Shown: one piece after another, positions 41,084 through 49,616 of the stretch
Layout: every line of letters starts with the position of its first letter
Position numbering within the stretch: the stretch's first letter is position 1
DNA from: Anaerosacchariphilus polymeriproducens
GTDB taxonomy: Bacteria > Bacillota > Clostridia > Lachnospirales > Lachnospiraceae
Direction: 5' to 3'
Length of the DNA stretch: 64,000 nucleotides
Assembly (NCBI RefSeq): GCF_003363435.1
Contig: NZ_QRCT01000009.1
Coordinates: 85,649 to 149,648, forward strand
The notes under the pieces: model-generated
What the model was told of the DNA's origin: nothing
The model's database searches: none
What the model saw: only the letters and a program-made list of their open reading frames with translations
Made by a program: the position numbers and the translations under genes

Positions 41084-42361
41084 ATGAATAAATCGGCACC
41101 TTTTACATTATATCCGGCACAAGTAGATACGCAGTCTATGGGACAGTTTCAAGTGCGTTGTACAACGATAAATTCATTTCCCATTGAAGATGCAAAGGCA
41201 ATTGTAACATATTCAGGTGATGTGACAAATGTGTTAGCAGAATTGACGACTAATAATTCCGGATTATCAGAAGTAGTATCATTACCAGCTCCCAATATAG
41301 ATTATAGTTTGGAGCCAACTAGTAGTACTCGACCATTTTCAATTTACGACGTCCGGGTAAGTGCTCCGGGTTTTGAAACAATAGTTTTCTTTAATATTGA
41401 AATCTTTTCAAATACTTTAGCACAGCAGGATGTTATTTTAAATCCTTTGGTAGAAGAAGATATTGGACCAGAAGAAGAAATTGTGATTCAACCAAATACT
41501 CTTTATGGAGAATATCCACCTAAGATACCAGAAGAACCAATAAAACCTATCAGGGAAACAGGAGAAATTGTATTAAGTGAGGTTGTTATTCCAGAATATA
41601 TCATAGTACATGACGGAGTGCCTAATAAGTGGGCACCAAATTATTGGATCAGATTTCGAGATTATATAAAAAACGTGGCATGCAGTGAAATATATTCTAC
41701 ATGGCCTGAATCTACGATTTATGCAAATGTTCTTGCAATTTTGTCTTTTACATTAAATAGGGTGTTTACAGAATGGTATGTTAGTAAGGGATATAATTTT
41801 ACGATTACTTCCTCAACGGCATATGATCATAAATGGACCAGAGGAAGAAATATATTCCAGAATATAGGGTTTATTGTTGATTCAGTATTTGTAAATTATT
41901 TATCATTTCCAGGAGTAAAACAGCCTATATTAACACAATATTGTGATGGTAATAGAGTACAGTGTCCCAATTGGATGTCTCAATGGGGATCAAAATACTT
42001 AGGCGATCAAGGGTATTCTGCTGTTCAAATTATAAGGAACTATTATGGTAATGCAATGTTTATTAATACAGCAACACAAGTATCAGGAGTTCCTTCTTCT
42101 TGGGGGAATGAGAATCTAACGATTGGTTCTCGTGGTGAGAGTGTTAGAACGATACAGAGTCAATTGAATCGTATTGCAGATGCATATCCGGCACTCCCCA
42201 AACTTAGTGTTGATGGTATTTATGGTCCGAAAACGTCTGCAGCGGTCAAACAATTTCAAAGTATTTTCTCATTACCTCAAACCGGTATAGTGGATAGAGC
42301 TACTTGGTATAAAATATCTCAGATATATGTTGCTGTCACTAGAATGGCCAGTGGTGCTTAA
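41084..42361 (+). CDS. sleC: SleC-type spore cortex-lytic enzyme
   Basis: A 425-residue protein that agrees along its length with clostridial SleC as I recall it. Characteristic stretches are LPAPNIDYSLEPTSSTRPFS, NTLYGEYPPKIPEEPIKPI, VIPEYIIVHDGVPNKWAPNY, YIKNVACSEIYSTWPESTIY, FTITSSTAYDHKWTRGRNIF and ILTQYCDGNRVQCPNWMSQW (SpoIID-like catalytic region). The end is a peptidoglycan-binding domain (LSVDGIYGPKTSAAVKQFQS). SleC is stored as a zymogen in the spore and cut by Csp proteases during germination to degrade cortex peptidoglycan. No csp gene is present in this window. Finding it supports a spore-forming clostridial host. Confidence 0.9.
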   Translation: MNKSAPFTLYPAQVDTQSMGQFQVRCTTINSFPIEDAKAIVTYSGDVTNVLAELTTNNSGLSEVVSLPAPNIDYSLEPTSSTRPFSIYDVRVSAPGFETIVFFNIEIFSNTLAQQDVILNPLVEEDIGPEEEIVIQPNTLYGEYPPKIPEEPIKPIRETGEIVLSEVVIPEYIIVHDGVPNKWAPNYWIRFRDYIKNVACSEIYSTWPESTIYANVLAILSFTLNRVFTEWYVSKGYNFTITSSTAYDHKWTRGRNIFQNIGFIVDSVFVNYLSFPGVKQPILTQYCDGNRVQCPNWMSQWGSKYLGDQGYSAVQIIRNYYGNAMFINTATQVSGVPSSWGNENLTIGSRGESVRTIQSQLNRIADAYPALPKLSVDGIYGPKTSAAVKQFQSIFSLPQTGIVDRATWYKISQIYVAVTRMASGA

Positions 42362-42417
42362 GATGAACTTTCTTATCACAAAGGTCATATTATAAAATAA
42401 ATAAGATAAAGAAAGGC

Positions 42418-42909
42418 ATGATTCCTATCTATAATAAATCTCCGAGAGGACCACATTACAGTGGAGAACAGAAGTATTCCAATTATATGAATACAATGAA
42501 AGACTATGGACCTAACCCTTTTGTTGTTAATATTGAAGAAGTCACGAAGCAAAATAATATGTTTCGAACTGCATTATGGACAGGACAATATTTACAACTC
42601 ACTCTGATGAGTATTCCTGTTAGAGGAGAAATAGGATTAGAAATGCATCCAGATGTTGACCAGTTCATAAGGATAGAAGAGGGGCAGGGTATTGTTAGAA
42701 TGGGAAATAGAAAAGACTGTTTTGATTTTGAGAGAAGAGTTTTTGATGATTTCGCTATCATAATACCGGCCGGTAAGTGGCATAATTTAATAAATACTGG
42801 TAATACACCAATTAAATTATATTCACTTTATGCACCACCTCAACATCCGCATGGTACAGTTCATCCGACAAAAGAGGATGCCGATGCCGATGTGCATCAT
42901 CAGTATTGA
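42418..42909 (+). CDS. Cupin-domain protein
   Basis: A 163-residue single-cupin protein. The metal-binding motif 1 is GLEMHPDVDQFIRIEEGQG (H and E ligands) and motif 2 is IIPAGKWHNLINTGNTPIKL (H ligand), followed by YAPPQHPHGTVHPT. Close relatives are annotated only as cupins and may be mannose-6-phosphate isomerase-like or dioxygenase-like; the reaction cannot be inferred. The N-terminal PRGPHYSGEQKYSNYMNTMK is unusual. The ribosome site AAAGG is very close to ATG 42418. Confidence 0.85.
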   Translation: MIPIYNKSPRGPHYSGEQKYSNYMNTMKDYGPNPFVVNIEEVTKQNNMFRTALWTGQYLQLTLMSIPVRGEIGLEMHPDVDQFIRIEEGQGIVRMGNRKDCFDFERRVFDDFAIIIPAGKWHNLINTGNTPIKLYSLYAPPQHPHGTVHPTKEDADADVHHQY

Positions 42910-42931
42910 CAAACGAATTAAATCAATAGTT

Positions 42932-42970
42932 AAAAGGGCAGATCAGGAATGAGAATCTGTCCTTTTATAA
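42932..42970 (+). terminator. Terminator after the cupin gene
   Basis: Stem AAAAGGGCAGAT (42932-42943) and ATCTGTCCTTTT (42955-42966) with one G-U pair, loop 11 bases. Confidence 0.8.
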
Positions 42971-43013
42971 ATTTAGTACTCTATGTCTATTGTAAAATTT
43001 CTTGCATCTTTAA

Positions 43014-43121
43014 TCAAAAATTAGTTTTGAGAATTTGTTGGCTGGGTAATAAATCCTCTGTTTTAAGTTTAGTTTTCCATGTATCGAGCAATATTTTAGA
43101 TAAATCTAAGTAATATCCCAT
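43014..43121 (-). pseudogene. Short truncated gene, N-terminal fragment of a helical protein
   Basis: On the minus strand AGGAAGGAACTATTT precedes an ATG at 43121 and 35 codons: MGYYLDLSKILLDTWKTKLK, then TEDLLPSQQILKTNF and a stop. The wording strongly recalls the beginning of a clostridial family (M-x-Y-Y-I-D-L-x-x-I-S-x-x-x-Y-K-x-x-L-x-x-A-D-L-L-P-S-R-x-I-L-K-E-N) whose members are much longer. Here a stop follows at once and no continuation is seen downstream, so I read it as a truncated remnant. The rest of 42971-43251 holds nothing else I can name. Confidence 0.4.
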
Positions 43122-43251
43122 AAATAGTTCCTTCCTAATTAATAATTTCATTCTAATCATATAAGAAAAATTACAGGTATCAATAGTAAATTTAAAAATA
43201 TTAATTTAGTATTAAGATGGCTCTTATTGATAAAAAATATCATTAAGAGTA

Positions 43252-43304
43252 TTGAAACAAATACTATAATTTGGTAAAATATTATAGGTTAGATTAAACT
43301 AACC
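43252..43304 (+). promoter_or_regulatory. Enolase promoter with GTTAG-N6-CTAAC operator
   Basis: TTGAAA (43252-43257) and TAAAAT (43275-43280), 17-base spacing; palindrome GGTTAG-attaaa-CTAACC at 43287-43304 on the transcription start. A further leader hairpin TTCGCC (43333-43338) and GGCGAA (43352-43357) lies before the gene. Confidence 0.7.
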
Positions 43305-43360
43305 ATGTGTGAATAAATCATTGAAGACTCCTTTCGCCTTGTGCCAAGCAGGGCGAATAG

Positions 43361-44686
<1,326 letters not shown>

Positions 44687-44698
44687 GATATAATGAAG

Positions 44699-44741
44699 AA
44701 AAAGTGAATTCATAAAATGATTAATGGATTCACTTTTTTTA
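44699..44741 (+). terminator. Terminator after enolase
   Basis: Stem AAAAAGTGAAT and ATTCACTTTTT around an 18-base loop, continuing into a T run. Confidence 0.85.
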
Positions 44742-44747
44742 CCTAAT

Positions 44748-44765
44748 AGTTAGTTGAAACTAACT
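44748..44765. promoter_or_regulatory. GTTAG-N6-CTAAC operator before the methyltransferase
   Basis: AGTTAG-ttgaaa-CTAACT, a palindrome of the same form as at 30157, 43287, 45534 and 47366. I see no clear promoter hexamers here because the enolase terminator occupies the upstream bases. Confidence 0.6.
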
Positions 44766-44943
44766 TCAATTTAGAGGTGAAATATATATTTTGTAGAAAA
44801 TAATGAAACTGTTTTGCGAGCGGGAAACCATTCGTGAAGGTAAATACTTATATTAGCGGGAGGTATTAATAATATTATCTAAATTTTTTGAAAATGCAAG
44901 AAAACCTAAAAAAACACTGGGAGGGAAAATTATATTAGATTTA

Positions 44944-45486
44944 ATGAATATAGGACACAATTCATGCTCTTTGTGGGGGTTTTCTCATTTAAATTTGAAC
45001 TCATATCAAGTATTTCTAGATATTGGATGTGGTGGTGGAAAAAATATAAAAAATTTACTTGAAATTGTTCCTTCATCCAAGATTTATGGAATTGATTATT
45101 CCGCATTTAGTGTTGAGAAATCCAAAATACTTAATAAGAAAGCGGTAAAAGTGGGGCAGGTAGAGATTAAAGAAGCGAATGTAGAAGCCTTACCATTTGA
45201 ACAAGATTATTTTGAATGCGTAACAGCTTTTGAAACAATATATTTTTGGAAAAATATATTGAATAGTTTTCAAGAAGTGTATCGAGTTTTGAAAAAGGGT
45301 GGATCCTTTATGATTTGTAATGAAATGCAGAGAATACAGGGTAATGAAATGTGGGAGAAAATGCTGGAGATGGAAATTTACACAGGTAATCAAATAGAAA
45401 ACTTAATGCAGCAGGCAGGATTTAAGGATATACATATTGATAGACATAAAAACAAAAAATGGTTGTGTGTGATTGGAAAAAAATAA
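44944..45486 (+). CDS. Class I SAM-dependent methyltransferase, start unclear
   Basis: Methyltransferase with the SAM-binding loop VFLDIGCGGGKNIKNLLEIV, IYGIDYSAFSVEKSK, the acidic motif ANVEALPFEQDYFECVTAFE and VYRVLKKGGSFMICNE. The 180 residues from ATG 44944 contain the Rossmann core. However, the same frame upstream encodes a sensible N-terminus (SKFFENARKPKKTLGGKIIL, from about 44878) behind a good ribosome site GGGAGG at 44858-44863, and contains no ATG, GTG or TTG before the stop at 44854. The gene either uses a rare start such as ATA at 44872 or has lost its start codon. The substrate is unknown. Confidence 0.7.
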   Translation: MNIGHNSCSLWGFSHLNLNSYQVFLDIGCGGGKNIKNLLEIVPSSKIYGIDYSAFSVEKSKILNKKAVKVGQVEIKEANVEALPFEQDYFECVTAFETIYFWKNILNSFQEVYRVLKKGGSFMICNEMQRIQGNEMWEKMLEMEIYTGNQIENLMQQAGFKDIHIDRHKNKKWLCVIGKK

Positions 45487-45517
45487 GAATTAGTGATAAA
45501 ATTAATCATTCCAGTTC

Positions 45518-45574
45518 TTGACAACTAATAGTAGTTAGCATATACTAACTACATAGAAGTGAAAATCATTATCA
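45518..45574 (+). promoter_or_regulatory. Promoter of the Fur-family gene with two metal-type operators
   Basis: TTGACA (45518-45523) and TATACT (45541-45546), 17-base spacing. TAGTTAG-catata-CTAACTA (45532-45551) overlaps the minus-10 box. TGAAAATCATTATCA (45560-45574) matches the Fur/PerR box TGATAATNATTATCA at all but one position. Confidence 0.7.
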
Positions 45575-45631
45575 AGTACAAGATTCCACAAAATTGAAAT
45601 GGAATAAACTAGGAATTTGGAGGAATGAAAA

Positions 45632-46117
45632 TTGATTCAGAATAATTTTAGCTATGGTAGAAAAAAGGCCAATGAAGCCAGTAATTATCAAAGAACACAG
45701 ATGCAAAAAGAGATTATAATTGAGCAATTAAAAGAGAGAGGTTGTAGAATTACAAAACAGCGGTTGATTCTACTTGGTATTATTCTGCAAAATGAGTGTT
45801 CTTGCTGCAAAGAGATTTATTATAAAGCAACAAAAGAAGATAACAGGATTGGGATGGCTACTGTATATCGAATGATAAATACCTTAGAAGAGATTGGAGC
45901 AATCAATAGGAAAAATATGTATAAGGTCGCTTGTTCAGATGAATGTGAAATAGAGAATGTCTGCACGGTTAAATTAGACGATAACTCAGTCCATCAACTT
46001 TCGGCAAAGAAGTGGATATCAGTGATAAAAGAAGGTTTAAAAGCATGTGGATATATGAAGGAACAGAATGTTCTGACAGTTACAGTAAAACAATGTGAAA
46101 GCGATTTCAAAAATTAG
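45632..46117 (+). CDS. Fur-family metalloregulator
   Basis: A 161-residue Fur-type repressor. The winged helix is ERGCRITKQRLILLGIIL to RIGMATVYRMINTLEEIGAI, where MATVYRMINTLEEIG is the family's recognition helix. The C-terminal metal/dimer part is unusual: it lacks the H-H-D-H-x-x-C run and has ACSDECEIENVC instead. The cysteine pair CSCC after residue 66 is also odd. It starts at TTG 45632 behind TTGGAGG; the upstream Fur-type box suggests autoregulation. Together with the ZIP transporter and iron-sulfur genes nearby it points to iron, zinc or manganese sensing. Confidence 0.85.
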   Translation: MIQNNFSYGRKKANEASNYQRTQMQKEIIIEQLKERGCRITKQRLILLGIILQNECSCCKEIYYKATKEDNRIGMATVYRMINTLEEIGAINRKNMYKVACSDECEIENVCTVKLDDNSVHQLSAKKWISVIKEGLKACGYMKEQNVLTVTVKQCESDFKN

Positions 46118-46176
46118 ACAAAAATATTACATACTTAAAGAATACCCTTTCATTTTGTTTTGAAGGAGGTGTTATT

Positions 46177-46953
46177 ATGAAATTAATAATTGGTATATTA
46201 ATTCCGTTTGTAGGCACTACATTAGGTGCTGCTTGTGTTTTTTTTATAAAAAATGAGATAAAAGATTGGATACAAAGAGCGTTGCTAGGATTTGCTTCAG
46301 GGGTCATGGTTGCGGCATCGGTATGGTCATTATTGATTCCATCTATAGAGATGTCGAATAAAATGGGTAGGTTTTCTTTTGTTCCGGCAGTGCTTGGTTT
46401 TTTTCTAGGTATATTTTTCTTGTTTATATTAGATAAAATAGTTCCACATTTTCATTTGGATGGGAAAGTTTTAGAAGGTCCTAAAACACACCTTTCGAAT
46501 ACGGCAATGCTGATGCTGGCAGTTACGCTTCACAACATACCTGAAGGAATGGCTGTAGGAGTAGTATTCGCAGGAATAACATCGCAAGGTGATATGATAA
46601 GTATGGCTTCTGCTTTTGCATTAGCGATTGGAATTGCAATTCAAAATTTTCCTGAGGGAGCAATCATATCACTGCCATTTAAAAGCGAAGGAAACAGTAA
46701 AAAGAAATCCTTTTTGTACGGAGTAGTATCCGGCGTGGTCGAACCTGTTTTTGCAGGTTTAACGATTGCTGCATCAGGAATTATTTCTATAGCATTACCT
46801 TATTTTTTATCATTTGCTGCAGGGGCAATGATATTTGTTGTAGTAGAAGAATTACTTCCCGAAGCATCAGCAGATAATAAGACAGATATTTGTACACTAG
46901 GATTTGCTTTCGGATTTGCAGTTATGATGGTTTTGGATGTTTCATTGGGATAG
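46177..46953 (+). CDS. ZIP-family metal transporter
   Basis: A 258-residue membrane protein with eight hydrophobic segments. The ZIP signature helices are LMLAVTLHNIPEGMAVGVVF (H-N-x-P-E-G) and GIAIQNFPEGAIISLP (x-N-x-P-E-G), which form the binuclear metal site in ZIP proteins, with VSGVVEPVFAGL further on. It is most similar to ZupT-type carriers that bring zinc, iron or manganese into the cytoplasm. It follows the Fur-family regulator by 59 bases and is probably under its control. Confidence 0.92.
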   Translation: MKLIIGILIPFVGTTLGAACVFFIKNEIKDWIQRALLGFASGVMVAASVWSLLIPSIEMSNKMGRFSFVPAVLGFFLGIFFLFILDKIVPHFHLDGKVLEGPKTHLSNTAMLMLAVTLHNIPEGMAVGVVFAGITSQGDMISMASAFALAIGIAIQNFPEGAIISLPFKSEGNSKKKSFLYGVVSGVVEPVFAGLTIAASGIISIALPYFLSFAAGAMIFVVVEELLPEASADNKTDICTLGFAFGFAVMMVLDVSLG

Positions 46954-46973
46954 TAACAATAGGGAGGTAAAAT

Positions 46974-47297
46974 GTGAAGAAAAAAGACTATAAAGAGCTG
47001 TCCAGAATAAAATTTAACAAGGAAGCTCATAAATTTGATTGGGAAGATAAAATGGATATTTCATCATTATCAGAAAGTGGAATCATTTTTTCGAGAGGCA
47101 TATAGTGTTTTAAAACCAAATGGAAGATTAATTATATTGAATATTACGAGATGTAATTTTCATATATGGATCCTAAATCATGTTTTTTTCCAAGGATGAA
47201 TAAAGGAGATTTTCATGTATATGGGGAAAAAGAGATGGAGATACTGTATGAGAAAAGTGGATTTAAGATTTTTACTTTTGAAAAGAAAAGTCATTAA
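46974..47297 (+). pseudogene. Decayed SAM-dependent methyltransferase
   Basis: Behind AGGGAGGTAAAAT a GTG opens 43 codons (VKKKDYKELSRIKFNKEAHK, FDWEDKMDISSLSESG) ending at 47105. Overlapping this in another frame is FREAYSVLKPNGRLIILNIT, a typical methyltransferase strand 5 region, interrupted by further stops; a third frame gives EKEMEILYEKSGFKIFTFEK, the usual last strands. The SAM-binding part between is missing. An internal deletion plus frameshifts therefore destroyed the gene. It fills most of the 46954-47397 gap. Confidence 0.65.
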
Positions 47298-47329
47298 AGA
47301 TTATTGATAAAAAACAATCAGTACGGATA

Positions 47330-47383
47330 TTGACCATATGTAAGAAATTCGTTACAATAAATGAAGGTTAGATACAGCTAACT
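47330..47383 (+). promoter_or_regulatory. Promoter and GTTAG-N6-CTAAC operator of the DUF3793-flavodoxin operon
   Basis: TTGACC (47330-47335) and TACAAT (47353-47358), 17-base spacing; GGTTAG-atacag-CTAACT at 47366-47383 on the transcription start, just before the ribosome site. Confidence 0.7.
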
Positions 47384-47397
47384 GGAAAGGGGGAAAA

Positions 47398-48015
47398 ATG
47401 AATCAGGAAGTATTTCAAATAATTCAAAGTATGGATTTGAAAAATTTAGAGATACAATTGGCACTTCAATGTGCGCCTTTGTTAACAGGGTTAAAAGTAT
47501 CGAACTTGTTAATAGTTCCGAATGAGCATACGGAGCATGTTGTTAAAATGTTTAAAGAAACTGAAATTTCATTTTTTGTTCTTAGTGTAACAATAGATAA
47601 AACGGCTTTCTTATTATATCGCATGGATGAATTGTCAGATTATTTGAAAGGCAAAGGGGTAAGAAAATTGTTGAATATGCTTGGTTACAAAAGTTATATT
47701 TTTGAACAGGTATTAATAACATTTAGGAAAAAATATGTGAGATATAAAAAAGATGGACTTCAATTTCCTCATGAAATGGGAGTGCTGTTGGGGTATCCGC
47801 CTGAAGATGTATTTGGATTTATTACAAATAAAGGAAAAAACTTTTTATACGCAGGTTATTGGAAAGTATATGATAATCTATTGGAAAAATTAAGTTTATT
47901 CGCAAGATTTGATCATGCAAAGGAAGTAGTTGTACGTTTAGTTTCTTATGGTGTGGGTATTTTAGAAATAATAGAAATTTTTAGTAATAGCAGGTTAAAG
48001 AAAATAGCAGTTTAG
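47398..48015 (+). CDS. DUF3793 family protein
   Basis: A 205-residue cytosolic protein with the DUF3793 pattern: LEIQLALQCAPLLTGLKVSN at the start, FLLYRMDELSDYLKG, FRKKYVRYKKDGLQFPHEMG and VLLGYPPEDVFGFITNKGKN, then YAGYWKVYDN. Function is unknown; in anaerobic Firmicutes it commonly stands beside flavodoxin genes in iron-limited regulons, as here with flavodoxin 11 bases downstream. The two form an operon behind a palindromic operator. Confidence 0.88.
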   Translation: MNQEVFQIIQSMDLKNLEIQLALQCAPLLTGLKVSNLLIVPNEHTEHVVKMFKETEISFFVLSVTIDKTAFLLYRMDELSDYLKGKGVRKLLNMLGYKSYIFEQVLITFRKKYVRYKKDGLQFPHEMGVLLGYPPEDVFGFITNKGKNFLYAGYWKVYDNLLEKLSLFARFDHAKEVVVRLVSYGVGILEIIEIFSNSRLKKIAV

Positions 48016-48026
48016 GAGGATTGAAT

Positions 48027-48458
48027 ATGAGTAAAATCAGTGTAGTTTTTTGGTCACAGTCAGGGAATACAGAAGCAATGGCGAATGCCATTGGTCAAGG
48101 TGTGATAGAAGCAGGTAAAGAAGTAGAAGTTGTAGAGGTATCGAACGCATCATTAGATGAATTGAAGAATTCTTCCGTATTTGCACTTGGATGCCCTGCA
48201 ATGGGAGATGAGGTATTAGAAGAAGTAGAAATGGAGCCATTTGTACAAGAAGTTGAAAAATTCGCAGCAGGAAAAAATATAGCACTATTTGGTGCATATG
48301 GCTGGGGAGATGGACAGTGGATGAGAGAATGGGTAGAAAGAATGGAGAATGCAGGTGCCAACGTACTGAATGGGGAAGGTCTAATGTCTCAAGAAGCACC
48401 GGACGATGCTAATCTGGTTAAATGCAATGAGCTTGGTAAGCAGTTGGCTGCATTATAA
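48027..48458 (+). CDS. Flavodoxin
   Basis: A 143-residue short-chain flavodoxin. The FMN phosphate loop is VVFWSQSGNTEAMANAI at the N-terminus; the isoalloxazine loops are ALGCPAMGDEVLEE and FGAYGWGDGQWMREW. It carries electrons in place of ferredoxin when iron is short. I start at ATG 48027, eight bases behind AGGAGG; a TTG six bases upstream is too close. It is followed by a strong terminator. Confidence 0.95.
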   Translation: MSKISVVFWSQSGNTEAMANAIGQGVIEAGKEVEVVEVSNASLDELKNSSVFALGCPAMGDEVLEEVEMEPFVQEVEKFAAGKNIALFGAYGWGDGQWMREWVERMENAGANVLNGEGLMSQEAPDDANLVKCNELGKQLAAL

Positions 48459-48518
48459 AAGAAAGTAGAATACATACTTTAGAAGAAGAATAACCCATAA
48501 AAAATATTATAGATAAGG

Positions 48519-48565
48519 CCTCTAAATTACGATATCCTCTGATAGAATGATTTAGAGGTTTTTTT
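48519..48565 (+). terminator. Terminator after flavodoxin
   Basis: Stem CCTCTAAAT (48519-48527) and ATTTAGAGG (48550-48558), followed by TTTTTTT. Confidence 0.85.
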
Positions 48566-48575
48566 CATAAAATAT

Positions 48576-48620
48576 TTGACATCTGTTTAGAATCTGATAA
48601 AATTATTTAAGGGCATATGC
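48576..48620 (+). promoter_or_regulatory. Promoter with GCATATGC palindrome, gene 48664
   Basis: TTGACA (48576-48581), TAAAAT (48598-48603), 16-base spacing, and GCATATGC at 48613-48620, about ten bases after the minus-10 box. The promoter at 49153 has the same layout. Confidence 0.5.
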
Positions 48621-48663
48621 TTGTAATTTTATGCTATAAAATAGGGAATGATGAGGTAAAAAA

Positions 48664-49146
48664 ATGGATGGAGAATTAAAAAGTATAGAAAAATCACATG
48701 CGGAACTTGCGATGGATTATTTTAAAAAGGGGTACAACTGTTCACAATCTGTGTTTTTGGCATTTTGTAAGGAGTACCATATGGATTTTGATACAGCGTT
48801 AAAGATAAGTTCTTCTTTTGGGGCAGGTATGGGGAGACTTAGAGAAGTCTGTGGTGCGGTAACAGGAATGTTCATGGTTGCCGGAATGATTTATGGTTAT
48901 AATGATCCCAATAATCATGCTGCCAAAACTGAACATTATGAAAGAATCCAGTATCTTGCAAAAGAATTTGAAGAGAAAAACCGTTCCATCATTTGCAGAG
49001 ATTTATTGGGGATGGGACAAGGGAAAGACAATCCTGAACCAGAATTAAGAACTGCTGAGTATTATAAAAAAAGACCATGTATTGAATTGGTTGGAATTGC
49101 TGCAGAAATAATGGAAAAATATATTGAAGAAAATGAGATTAATTAA
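48664..49146 (+). CDS. C_GCAxxG_C_C family redox protein
   Basis: A 160-residue protein of the family named after its cysteine pattern: YNCSQSVFLAFCKEYHMD near residue 23, SSFGAGMGRLREVCGAVTGM, then ICRDLLGMGQGKD and KRPCIELVGIAAEIME. Relatives occur next to iron-sulfur and oxidoreductase genes in anaerobes and are presumed metal or cluster-binding; no reaction is established. It is a single gene with its own promoter. Confidence 0.88.
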   Translation: MDGELKSIEKSHAELAMDYFKKGYNCSQSVFLAFCKEYHMDFDTALKISSSFGAGMGRLREVCGAVTGMFMVAGMIYGYNDPNNHAAKTEHYERIQYLAKEFEEKNRSIICRDLLGMGQGKDNPEPELRTAEYYKKRPCIELVGIAAEIMEKYIEENEIN

Positions 49147-49152
49147 AAATGT

Positions 49153-49197
49153 TTGACAACTGCTTTTATGAATAGTATTATTATAAGTAGCATATGC
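49153..49197 (+). promoter_or_regulatory. Promoter with GCATATGC palindrome, gene 49232
   Basis: TTGACA (49153-49158), TATTAT (49176-49181), 17-base spacing, and GCATATGC at 49190-49197. Confidence 0.5.
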
Positions 49198-49231
49198 TCA
49201 TAATAATATTTATTAATGGAGGAGATTAAAG

Positions 49232-49588
49232 ATGAAAGTAGCAGTAGCAAGTGATAAAAACGTGGTTAGTGGTCATTTTGGACATTGTGAAGGCTTTACA
49301 ATTTATGAAATTGAAAATGTAGAAATAAAGGATAAATCTTTTGTAGCTAATCCTGGTCATAAACCGGGATATTTACCTGTATTTTTAAAAGAACAAAAAG
49401 CAGAAGTTATAATTGCGGGAGGAATGGGAGAAACGGCACAGGATTTGTTTGCTGAAAATGGAATTGAAGTTATCGTAGGAGCGCAGGGAAATGTTGATGA
49501 TGTGATTCAGCAATATATTGCCGGAATCTTAAAATCTACAGGAAGCGTATGTACAGAACATGCTCATGAAGGTCATTGCAATGACTAA
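49232..49588 (+). CDS. NifX/NafY-type dinitrogenase iron-molybdenum cofactor domain protein
   Basis: A 118-residue single-domain protein: MKVAVASDKNVVSGHFGHCE at the start and IIAGGMGETAQDLFAENGIE in the middle, both classic for this family, and a C-terminal histidine/cysteine tail (SVCTEHAHEGHCND) that could bind metal. In nitrogen fixers the family carries FeMo-cofactor precursors; in non-fixers, as presumably here, it is thought to handle iron-sulfur or other metal clusters. It begins an apparent four-gene set ending with metF. Confidence 0.9.
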   Translation: MKVAVASDKNVVSGHFGHCEGFTIYEIENVEIKDKSFVANPGHKPGYLPVFLKEQKAEVIIAGGMGETAQDLFAENGIEVIVGAQGNVDDVIQQYIAGILKSTGSVCTEHAHEGHCND

Positions 49589-49616
49589 AGTCATTTATTA
49601 GTCGGAAGGAGAAACT

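Noticed and set aside
44797..44860. A 17-codon frame between the operator and the methyltransferase
   Set aside because: No ribosome site and no recognisable sequence; too short to support as a leader peptide.
48037..48399. A 120-codon open frame on the minus strand opposite flavodoxin
   Set aside because: It is a shadow of the flavodoxin gene: leucine/proline-rich translation, no ribosome site, and the forward frame is a full match to a known family.
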